A stretch of DNA of 32,644 bases from Gammaproteobacteria bacterium (GTDB lineage Bacteria > Pseudomonadota > Gammaproteobacteria > UBA9214). Location of the stretch: the NCBI GenBank assembly GCA_022340485.1, contig JAJDNX010000004.1, forward strand, positions 1 to 32,644, in the 5' to 3' direction. The notes under the pieces are model-generated. The model worked only from the letters and a program-made list of their open reading frames with translations, had not been told where the DNA came from and ran no database searches. Positions within the stretch are counted from its first letter, which is position 1; each line of letters starts with the position of its first letter. Made by a program: the position numbers and the translations under genes. Positions 26,363 through 32,644 of this stretch are shown here, in pieces.

Positions 26363-26368
26363 TATAAT
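26363..26368 (+). promoter_or_regulatory. Consensus -10 box facing into the non-coding region
   Basis: A perfect TATAAT on the plus strand lies about 300 bp before the yciB ATG. Its predicted start point, near 26375, coincides with the left end of the rod-like inverted repeat. No clear -35 is present. Confidence 0.5.
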
Positions 26369-26374
26369 GTGCTC

Positions 26375-26535
26375 TGTTAATCGTGTGCCTAGGAAGCTGC
26401 CGGAGGACGCAAGCCGCTTTTTCAGCGAGGGAATGGGGCAAATGTAGGCCCTGGATTACCCGCCCCATGTTCGCAAGCTGATGGAGAAAATCCCATAGTC
26501 TGTAGCCGGTAAAGCGCTCACTGCATTGATCTTCT
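26375..26535 (+). ncRNA. Candidate small RNA with rod-like secondary structure
   Basis: The 324-bp gap 26337-26660 has no credible gene on either strand. Within it, pairs of complementary segments nest around one apex: TTAAT 26377-26381 with 26525-26529; GTGTGC 26383-26388 with 26516-26521 (one mismatch); GCT, CCGG and GGAC (26396-26408) with GTCT, CCGG and AGC (26498-26515); CAGC 26423-26426 with 26477-26480; and ATGGGGC 26433-26439 with GCCCCAT 26462-26468. The result is a roughly 155-nt interrupted hairpin that starts where the TATAAT at 26363 would initiate. This layout recalls 6S RNA, but the usual neighbours (zapA, ygfA) are absent and no terminator is evident. The identity is inference; a structured 5' leader of yciB or a chance fold are alternatives. 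Confidence 0.3.
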
Positions 26536-26660
26536 CGCCACGCGGCAATTTTGCTTAGGTTCGTGCCGACTTTCACCTGCCCGCCAAAAAGACTATTATT
26601 CGGCTCCTTTGTGCAATGACTGGCCTGAAAGCCAGCTGAAAAGCGGAGACAAATCCTGCA

Positions 26661-27203
26661 ATGAAGTTTCTTTTCGATCTGTTTCCGATCATCCTGTTTT
26701 TTGTGGCCTACAAGATGTACGACATCTATGTTGCCACTGCCGTCGCCATCGCAGCTGCCTTCGTGCAAACCGGCCTGTTCTGGTTAAAGCACCGCAAGTT
26801 TGAAAAAATGCACCTCATCACACTGGGAATACTGGTCCTGTTTGGTGGTCTCACCCTGCTGCTGCATGACCCCGTTTTTATCAAATGGAAACCGACCGTA
26901 GTGAACTGGTTGTTTGGCGTTACCTTTCTGGGTAGCCAGTTTATCGGCAAGAAACCCCTGGTAGAACGCATGATGGGGCATGCCATCAGCGCACCTGCAC
27001 CGGTCTGGCAACGGCTCAACTGGGCATGGGTCGTGTTTTTTCTGTTCATGGGCTTGATCAACCTGTATGTCGCTTTCAATTTCAGCGAGGCAACCTGGGT
27101 GAACTTCAAACTGTTTGGCATGATGGGCCTGACACTGGTATTCGTGTTCGCACAGGCATTCTACCTGAGCCGCTACATGGAAACCGACGAGGAGGCCAAG
27201 TAA
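26661..27203 (+). CDS. yciB: Inner membrane septation protein YciB
   Basis: YciB (IspZ, septation protein A) is a polytopic inner-membrane protein that affects cell-envelope synthesis and division; its biochemical activity is unknown. The 180-residue protein begins [19 protein letters not shown], the family start, and has about five hydrophobic helices. Other marks are [20 protein letters not shown] and [29 protein letters not shown] lies about 12 nt upstream of the ATG. The stop overlaps the yciI ATG by one base, so the two are translationally coupled. A TATTAT at 26594 is a possible nearer -10. Confidence 0.95.
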   Translation: MKFLFDLFPIILFFVAYKMYDIYVATAVAIAAAFVQTGLFWLKHRKFEKMHLITLGILVLFGGLTLLLHDPVFIKWKPTVVNWLFGVTFLGSQFIGKKPLVERMMGHAISAPAPVWQRLNWAWVVFFLFMGLINLYVAFNFSEATWVNFKLFGMMGLTLVFVFAQAFYLSRYMETDEEAK

Positions 27204-27502
27204 TGCTGTATGCCATTATCACCGAGGACAGGCCCGCTACACTGGAACAGCGGCTGGCGGCGCGCCCGGCACACCTCGAGCGCTTGAATACGCTGCAGGA
27301 TGAAGGCCGCTTGCTGCTCGCAGGCCCGCATCCTGCCATCGATAGCCCCGATCCCGGTAGCGCGGGATACAGCGGCAGCCTGGTGGTTGCCGAATTTCCT
27401 TCACTGGATGAAGCGCAATCATGGGCGGATGCCGATCCGTACATTACGGCGGGCGTCTACGCACAGGTCACGGTCAAACCCTTTAAAAAGGTACTGCCCT
27501 GA
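27203..27502 (+). CDS. yciI: YciI family protein
   Basis: This 99-residue protein has the ferredoxin-like fold of the YciI/DGPF group. It starts [20 protein letters not shown] and contains [20 protein letters not shown] and [16 protein letters not shown]; the His and the Asp-Pro-Tyr are the conserved putative active-site residues. The function is not established in the family. Its ATG shares one base with the yciB stop (TAATG). The yciB-yciI-bolA order is common in gammaproteobacteria. Confidence 0.93.
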   Translation: MLYAIITEDRPATLEQRLAARPAHLERLNTLQDEGRLLLAGPHPAIDSPDPGSAGYSGSLVVAEFPSLDEAQSWADADPYITAGVYAQVTVKPFKKVLP

Positions 27503-27503
27503 A

Positions 27504-27776
27504 ATGTCGACCGATCGTATAGCGATGATCCGTGAACGACTTACGCGGGAACTGCAACCCACGGCACTTGAAATCATCGATGAAAGCGCAAAACATGCCG
27601 GCCATGCCGGTGCTGCCAGTGGCGGCGGCCACTTTATTGTCACGATCGTGTCCCCTGCATTCGCAAACAAGACACTGATTCAGCGACATAGACTGGTCTA
27701 TGGTGCCGTCGGTGATATCATGCACAGCGAAATACACGCCCTCAGCATTCAGGCGAAAACCCCGGAAGAATCCTAA
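27504..27776 (+). CDS. bolA: BolA family protein
   Basis: This 90-residue protein belongs to the BolA/IbaG group, which partners with monothiol glutaredoxins in iron-sulfur trafficking and in some species acts as a regulator. SGGGHFIVTIVSPAFANKTLIQRHRLVYGAVGD contains the conserved FxxxxxIxRHRxVY helix, and IHALSIQAKTPEE is the family C-terminus. The Cys or His that defines the metal ligand set is represented by His in GGGH. It starts one base after the yciI stop, so the three genes form one unit. Confidence 0.93.
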   Translation: MSTDRIAMIRERLTRELQPTALEIIDESAKHAGHAGAASGGGHFIVTIVSPAFANKTLIQRHRLVYGAVGDIMHSEIHALSIQAKTPEES

Positions 27777-27800
27777 CTACCAACCCACCAAGGAAATTTA

Positions 27801-28646
27801 ATGAACTATCGACATTACCTGATACTCATCGCATCCCTGGCAGCCGTCAGCGGTTGTGACCAGATGCAGTCGAACAATCGTACGGACAGTGGAAACACGG
27901 CAACCAGCAGCGCGCCGGTGCTTGAGGGTGTCGTTGTTGCCACCGTCAATAACAGCCCCTTAACCCAGGAGGTGCTCGACATCTATGCCACCCAGCGCAA
28001 GGCGCAGGGGGGAGACGAGCAATCGAACTCCCAGGAAGCCGTACTGAACGAGTTGATCTCGCTTGAGCTGATGCGCCAGGACAGTATCAACAAGGGACTG
28101 GATAAAGAGCCCTTTGTCATCGCAGCAATCGACCAGCAAACACGCACGGCGCTTGCCGGTGCCGCCATCAAGGACTTCATGGCCAAAAACCCCGTGTCTG
28201 ACGAAGCGGCAAAGGCTCTCTACGACGAGCAGATCGGCGTCTCAGGCAAGGAATACAGCGCCCGTCACATCCTCGTGGAAGACGAGGAGACAGCGAAGGA
28301 AATAATCAAGCTTCTTGACAGTGGCAGCGACTTCTCGGAACTCGCCAAGGAAAAGTCTACCGGCCCTTCCGGCCCCAATGGTGGCAAACTCGGCTGGTTT
28401 GGAGCAGACCAGATGGTGAAGCCTTTTGCAGACGCCACCGCGGCACTGGAAAAAGGCAGCTACACCAAGACTCCGGTGCAAACACAGTTTGGCTGGCATG
28501 TCATCATTCTGGACGACGTACGCGACAGTACCCCACCGCCGTTTGAGGATGTCAAGGACCGCATCAAGATGCTGCTTGCCAACCAGCAGCTGCAGCAATA
28601 TGTTGAGTCGATGAAGAGCAAAGCAGTAATCGACATCAAGCAGTAA
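27801..28646 (+). CDS. Parvulin-type peptidyl-prolyl isomerase, lipoprotein
   Basis: This 281-residue protein is a periplasmic folding helper. The N-terminus is a lipoprotein signal peptide, with lipobox VSG and Cys19. The residues after Cys are Asp-Gln, the pattern that in E. coli keeps lipoproteins in the inner membrane. A SurA-like helical N-terminal segment (about 42-145) precedes one parvulin domain (about 150-245) with YSARHILVEDEETAKEII, FSELAKEKSTGPSGPNGGKLGWF and VQTQFGWHVIILDDVRD. It resembles PrsA and the PpiC family. AAGGA lies 7 nt upstream of the ATG, and the gene follows bolA after 24 bp. Confidence 0.92.
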   Translation: MNYRHYLILIASLAAVSGCDQMQSNNRTDSGNTATSSAPVLEGVVVATVNNSPLTQEVLDIYATQRKAQGGDEQSNSQEAVLNELISLELMRQDSINKGLDKEPFVIAAIDQQTRTALAGAAIKDFMAKNPVSDEAAKALYDEQIGVSGKEYSARHILVEDEETAKEIIKLLDSGSDFSELAKEKSTGPSGPNGGKLGWFGADQMVKPFADATAALEKGSYTKTPVQTQFGWHVIILDDVRDSTPPPFEDVKDRIKMLLANQQLQQYVESMKSKAVIDIKQ

Positions 28647-28655
28647 GGCCGGGCT

Positions 28656-28684
28656 GTGGCTGGCGGTGCTGTTCCGCCAGCCGC
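28656..28684. terminator. Hairpin between convergent genes
   Basis: GGCTGGCGG (28658-28666) and CCGCCAGCC (28674-28682) form a perfect 9-bp stem with a 7-nt loop, extendable by two pairs including one wobble. It lies between the stop of the isomerase gene and the end of the convergent ParA-like gene. There is no T-run on either side, so termination by this hairpin alone is uncertain. Confidence 0.45.
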
Positions 28685-28697
28685 TCACCCCGGGACA

Positions 28698-30155
28698 TCA
28701 ACCCGCGGGTATCCGTCTCTCCGGCAGGGACTGCACAAGCTGTTGTGTTTCATTACTCAGCCATAGCTGCATACGCACACCCTCTTGCGGGTCACTGATA
28801 ATATTTAGACAACAGTGTCCGGCAGCATTGATCAGCTCGTACATGGTCCCCCCTTCATTCGCCGCCGTCATGGTGATTGCTGGCACATTCAGCAGCAGTA
28901 TATGCGCTGTGTCAGGCAGTTCAGAACGCATCATGTGGAACCCATATTTCAGATAGCGGCCTGGCTGCAACCAGGATTTGTCCGGGTGGTTGACAACCGT
29001 ATCGGTCACCTGGAAGCGGAATGACTGCAGCGGACAGGCGGCATCGATCATCTTGAGCAGCCGGGAGACCAGGTTAATCATCTGTTCACGCTGCAGTGGT
29101 TTCCCTCCATTTCCTTGCAGAACACGACTATCCAGCTCGGTGGTTTCAACAAAGGTATTCACATCTTCCAGCAACACCTGAAAGTTGCCTTGCAGACTGT
29201 CCCGCAGAGTACACAAACTGTCGAGGTTCCCCTGAAATTGCAACAGCCCCGTTTCACTGTCCTGCTCAGCGAGCGGCTCTTCAGGCAACGGCTCTGGACA
29301 TGGTGTCGTTTCAAGCTGATCATGGAGTAACGCCTCCCCGCTCAGCGTGACCGGTAACTGGATAACATCGATCAGGGTATGCCAGAGCGCCGACAATGAG
29401 CGTGGCGCATTGGACAATTGCCGTGGCAGTTCATCGAGGGCTTCCACGACACCGATAATCCCGCTGGCCGCATTCGACTCGGGGAAGATCGAGGTGAAGG
29501 CCTGTCGGACGCGTTGTGCCCTTAGCAAGGCCTCATCCTGCAGAAGCACCCCCAACAACGGTACATTTAGCCCCAGGTGGGTATTTACTTGACGAAAAAA
29601 TTCTTCATGTATTTCTTCTGCATCAACGAGATGGCTCACTTTGTTAACAATTAACCGGAATAGTCCGGCGAACCCGTTCAATTGCAAGACCCTGATCAAG
29701 GCGAATGCCTCCGCATGCGACTGCGGCTCGGGAGTGACCACCAGCACCACAACACCCGAGGCCCTGCAGCAGGCCAGCAGGGTCCGTGCATCCATACCGG
29801 AGGTGTCAATCAGGAAGTCGTCATAGCCGTCCTTTACCTCCATTTCCTGGATACAAAGCGCCCGTTGATCCGCCTGAACCGTCGGCCATTCCCGTAACGG
29901 CGTACCACATGAAACGATATCGATTCCCTGATAGCCACTGCGCAACAGGCCCCGCTCCCTGGGATCATCGGCACGCCTGAGCATGTTCACCGGCTGCTGC
30001 ACCTTCAGCAGCTTTTCAACCGGGGACGCACTCTCGCGGGCATAGAAAACACCCACCTGGCGCCCGCGTCTAACCAGTTCAAGCGCAATGTTGATTGCCA
30101 GCTGCGTCTTGCCCGCACCGGGCACACCGCTTGTGATTGTCATTATTCTTGTCAT
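28698..30155 (-). CDS. ParA/MinD-like ATPase with degenerate deviant Walker A and unknown C-terminal domain
   Basis: This 485-residue protein has a MinD/FlhG-like N-terminal half (about 1-260). The P-loop reads TSGVPGAGKTQ with K16 and T17, but the signature lysine expected at position 11 is Val and the next Gly is Pro. FLIDTSGMDARTLLACC and VVVLVVTPEPQSHAEAFALIRVL match the switch II and specificity regions of FlhG/YlxH-type proteins. The C-terminal half, from about residue 290, is a domain I do not recognise, with PGRYLKYGFHMMRSELPD and MYELINAAGHCCLNIISD near its end. I prefer ATG 30155 (AAGG about 10 nt upstream); a GTG at 30158 is also possible. It follows the small lipoprotein and GGDEF-EAL genes on the same strand. 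Confidence 0.8.
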   Translation of the reverse strand: MTRIMTITSGVPGAGKTQLAINIALELVRRGRQVGVFYARESASPVEKLLKVQQPVNMLRRADDPRERGLLRSGYQGIDIVSCGTPLREWPTVQADQRALCIQEMEVKDGYDDFLIDTSGMDARTLLACCRASGVVVLVVTPEPQSHAEAFALIRVLQLNGFAGLFRLIVNKVSHLVDAEEIHEEFFRQVNTHLGLNVPLLGVLLQDEALLRAQRVRQAFTSIFPESNAASGIIGVVEALDELPRQLSNAPRSLSALWHTLIDVIQLPVTLSGEALLHDQLETTPCPEPLPEEPLAEQDSETGLLQFQGNLDSLCTLRDSLQGNFQVLLEDVNTFVETTELDSRVLQGNGGKPLQREQMINLVSRLLKMIDAACPLQSFRFQVTDTVVNHPDKSWLQPGRYLKYGFHMMRSELPDTAHILLLNVPAITMTAANEGGTMYELINAAGHCCLNIISDPQEGVRMQLWLSNETQQLVQSLPERRIPAG

Positions 30156-30170
30156 CACTACTTACCTTCT

Positions 30171-30197
30171 GAATGCAAGCCAGCCTGGCTTGCATTC
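30171..30197. promoter_or_regulatory. 27-bp perfect palindrome next to the ParA-like ribosome binding site
   Basis: GAATGCAAGCCAG (30171-30183), a single central C, and the exact reverse complement of the first arm (30185-30197) form a 27-bp inverted repeat. On the minus strand it is followed at once by AGAAGG, the Shine-Dalgarno of the ParA-like gene. In RNA it would fold into an 11-bp stem with a 5-nt loop directly ahead of that site. It may be an operator, a translation-control hairpin or a processing site; there is no U-run. Confidence 0.7.
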
Positions 30198-30301
30198 TGC
30201 ACTGCTTGTTGACGGCCACTTTGCCAATCTGCCAGAGAGGAAACTTTTGGCCAGGAAACAAGACATTCCGGCGCTGCGCCTGATTGCGTTCGCTGCTGGC
30301 G

Positions 30302-30490
30302 CTACTGCGCCTGTTCCTCGATACGTTGACGCTGTAGTGCATCGGCGTTTTCCAGCAACCCTTCAACGCCTTGCGCCTTGTCGATCATTTCAGTCTGCGG
30401 TTTCCACACATGTCCCCTGTTTTCAGCTTCATCACTACCGCTGCAGGCATTCAACAGGAGCAGCACACCGCACATATGCCAGCACCTCAT
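30302..30490 (-). CDS. Small lipoprotein coupled to the GGDEF-EAL gene
   Basis: The 62-residue product starts MRCWHMCGVLLLLNACSGSD: a short basic start, a hydrophobic core and a lipobox LNAC with the lipid-bearing Cys at about position 16, followed by Ser-Gly. The mature part is a short helical segment, QTEMIDKAQGVEGLLENADA then LQRQRIEEQAQ, which could form a coiled coil. Its ATG overlaps the stop of the GGDEF-EAL gene in ATGA, so the two are translationally coupled. I do not recognise a named family, though similar short lipoproteins with a KAQGVE-like helix seem familiar. Function is unknown. Confidence 0.78.
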   Translation of the reverse strand: MRCWHMCGVLLLLNACSGSDEAENRGHVWKPQTEMIDKAQGVEGLLENADALQRQRIEEQAQ

Positions 30491-31962
30491 TGCATCCTCT
30501 CCCGGCGTTGCGACAACCATTTTGTCATAGCGTCCTTCGACATCGGTTCGCTGACATAATAGCCCTGGTAATAATCACATCCCATGCCTTTCAGCATGTA
30601 CAGTACCGCGCCGCTCTCCACGCCCTCGGCAGTAACTGTCAGGCCGAGACTGTGTGCAAGATCGATGGTTGCCCGGATAATGAAGGCATTTTCCTCGTCC
30701 GTGTCCATATCGGTTACAAAGGACTTGTCAACCTTCAGGGTGTGCACCGGCAACCGCTTGAGATAGACCAGCGACGAGTGGCCGGTACCAAAATCATCAA
30801 TCGACAACTGCAACCCCTTTGCAGCCAGCTGATCCAGCGTTTTGATTACCTGATCAGGATCCAGCATAACCCCGGTCTCGGTTATTTCAAGGAGTAATGA
30901 AGCAGGATCTAGCTGGTAGCGGTCAAGGGAGTCCTGAATTTTGGCCATAATCTTGAAATCGTGCAGGTTATGCATCGACAGGTTGATGCCGGTGCGCAAT
31001 CCCGGGTAGTCCTGTTGCATCACAGCGAGTTCCCGGCAGGCTGTCTCGATCACCCATGTCGACAGCTGCCTGATCAAGCCGCTTTTCTCTGCAACACGGA
31101 TAAAGGACTCCGGCAGCAGAATCTTTCCGTCAGGCCGGCGCCAGCGTATGAGTGCCTCGAGATAACTGACCTCGCCGGTGCTGGTCAGCAGCACCGGCTG
31201 GTAGACGAGAAAAAGGTCGTTGCGTTCGATATCCTCATTGAGGATGCCATCCAGTGTCATCCTGGCGAGGGTGAGTTCATCGGTAATCGAGGGATCGAAA
31301 ACGGCATATCCCTGTTTGTTATCCTTCGCCAGGTACATGGCATAGTCGGCATTGCGCAGCAGTGTATCCACGTCTTCCGCATGTTCCGGCATCAGGGTGA
31401 TGCCGATGGACAACGACGCCGATAACTTATGACCCTCTACTTCGAACACGGGATGCATTGCCTGAATAATTTTCTGCCCAACCTGTACCGCCTGTTCCGT
31501 ATCGGTATCCGGGAGAATCACGACAAATTCGTCCCCACCCAGCCTGGCCAGCGTATCCGATTCACGCAGGGCGCCTGAAATACGCTCGACAACCTCCTTC
31601 AACAGCAGGTCGCCGGTATGGTGACCCAGCAAGTCGTTGACATATTTAAACCGCACCAGATCAATCAACAGCACACCTGCCCTGCCCGGTGTGCGACGAT
31701 ATTCAACAAACAACTGTTTCAGGCGATCGAATAGCAATGCACGGTTGTAGATACCGGTCAACGGGTCCCTGATTGCCATATCGTGCAGGGTTTCATAGAG
31801 TTCGCCCAGTTCGTGAAAACTGACCGGCGTGTCTTTACCTGTGACCTTTATGGCACCCGATAATGGCTTGCGTCTGTTCCAGACATGACGGATTCTGTAA
31901 CCGAGTATTCTCAATGGTTTTAGAATTGGTTCACACAGCAGACTGATGTCAAAGCGTTTCAT
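30487..31962 (-). CDS. GGDEF-EAL protein for cyclic di-GMP turnover
   Basis: This 491-residue protein carries a diguanylate cyclase and a c-di-GMP phosphodiesterase domain. GGDEF is intact at 142-146, with metal Asp D101, N109 and D118 in place and an inhibitory I-site RESD at 133-136, five residues ahead. The EAL domain has EAL (268-270), N326, E358, D388-D389, K412, E445 and Q465, so the phosphodiesterase site looks complete. The first 62 residues contain KVTGKDTPVSFHELGELYET, which resembles the end of a HAMP linker, but no transmembrane segment precedes it. It starts 40 bp after ligA and its stop overlaps the lipoprotein ATG. Which activity dominates cannot be told from sequence. Confidence 0.95.
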   Translation of the reverse strand: MKRFDISLLCEPILKPLRILGYRIRHVWNRRKPLSGAIKVTGKDTPVSFHELGELYETLHDMAIRDPLTGIYNRALLFDRLKQLFVEYRRTPGRAGVLLIDLVRFKYVNDLLGHHTGDLLLKEVVERISGALRESDTLARLGGDEFVVILPDTDTEQAVQVGQKIIQAMHPVFEVEGHKLSASLSIGITLMPEHAEDVDTLLRNADYAMYLAKDNKQGYAVFDPSITDELTLARMTLDGILNEDIERNDLFLVYQPVLLTSTGEVSYLEALIRWRRPDGKILLPESFIRVAEKSGLIRQLSTWVIETACRELAVMQQDYPGLRTGINLSMHNLHDFKIMAKIQDSLDRYQLDPASLLLEITETGVMLDPDQVIKTLDQLAAKGLQLSIDDFGTGHSSLVYLKRLPVHTLKVDKSFVTDMDTDEENAFIIRATIDLAHSLGLTVTAEGVESGAVLYMLKGMGCDYYQGYYVSEPMSKDAMTKWLSQRRERMQ

Positions 31963-32002
31963 TACTCTTCTAACGGGCCTGGATCTGCCAGCGGACAGTC
32001 AC

Positions 32003-32644
<642 letters not shown>

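Noticed and set aside
26468-26478. TGTTCGCAAGC, also found near the 5' end of E. coli 6S RNA
   Set aside because: Here it lies past the apex of the predicted rod, not at the 5' end, so an 11-base identity is probably chance and is not used as evidence for 6S.
26340-26768. Minus-strand open frame of 142 codons across the yciV-yciB gap
   Set aside because: It starts inside yciB on the opposite strand and the translation is not recognisable. The gap is better read as non-coding.
30088-30897. Open frame of 269 codons on the plus strand over the lipoprotein and EAL region
   Set aside because: It is antisense to the EAL domain with intact catalytic residues, and has no signature of its own.

Overview
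This window is ordinary chromosomal DNA, moderately GC-rich and almost fully coding. It most likely comes from a gammaproteobacterium outside the Enterobacterales. The gyrA-serC-pheA-hisC-tyrA-aroA order, the mtaD-ubiG-mupP-yciK order and the yciO-trpS-scpA-scpB-rluB order are all familiar from Pseudomonas-like and Chromatiales-like genomes. I see no rRNA, tRNA, CRISPR array, insertion sequence, integrase or prophage gene.

Region 1 (1-8541, minus strand) reads gyrA, serC, serA, pheA, hisC, tyrA, aroA in transcription order and is cut by the window edge inside aroA. It combines DNA gyrase A with serine synthesis and the branch from chorismate to phenylalanine and tyrosine. Compared with the Pseudomonas order, serA is added after serC, and tyrA and aroA are separate genes joined by an ATGA overlap. 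Region 2 (8595-15644) has mtnA on the minus strand and then, on the plus strand, an OmpA-domain protein with its own promoter and terminator, mtaD, ubiG, a MupP-type phosphatase, rmuC and yciK. mtnA and mtaD together suggest methylthioadenosine salvage that begins with deamination.

Region 3 (15682-19256, minus) holds a membrane-anchored ExeA/GspA-like ATPase with a TPR-like tail, and a periplasmic protein with two thioredoxin domains. Region 4 (19500-26336, minus) is a compact housekeeping run: a PHP phosphoesterase (yciV), yciO, an M50 membrane protease, trpS, scpA, scpB, rluB and an endonuclease III-like glycosylase. Region 5 (26337-28646, plus) starts with a 324-bp non-coding divergent region that contains a strong -10 box and a long rod-like inverted repeat, which I flag as a possible small RNA. 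It continues with yciB, yciI, a bolA-family gene and a parvulin-type lipoprotein.

Region 6 (28698-32644, minus) begins with the 3' part of ligA, followed by a GGDEF-EAL protein, a translationally coupled 62-residue lipoprotein and a ParA/MinD-like ATPase whose signature lysine is missing. A 27-bp palindrome abuts the ATPase ribosome binding site. These three genes, the candidate RNA and the ExeA/thioredoxin pair are the least explained parts of the window. Nothing here is clearly a new system, and the items offered as such are marked as inference.
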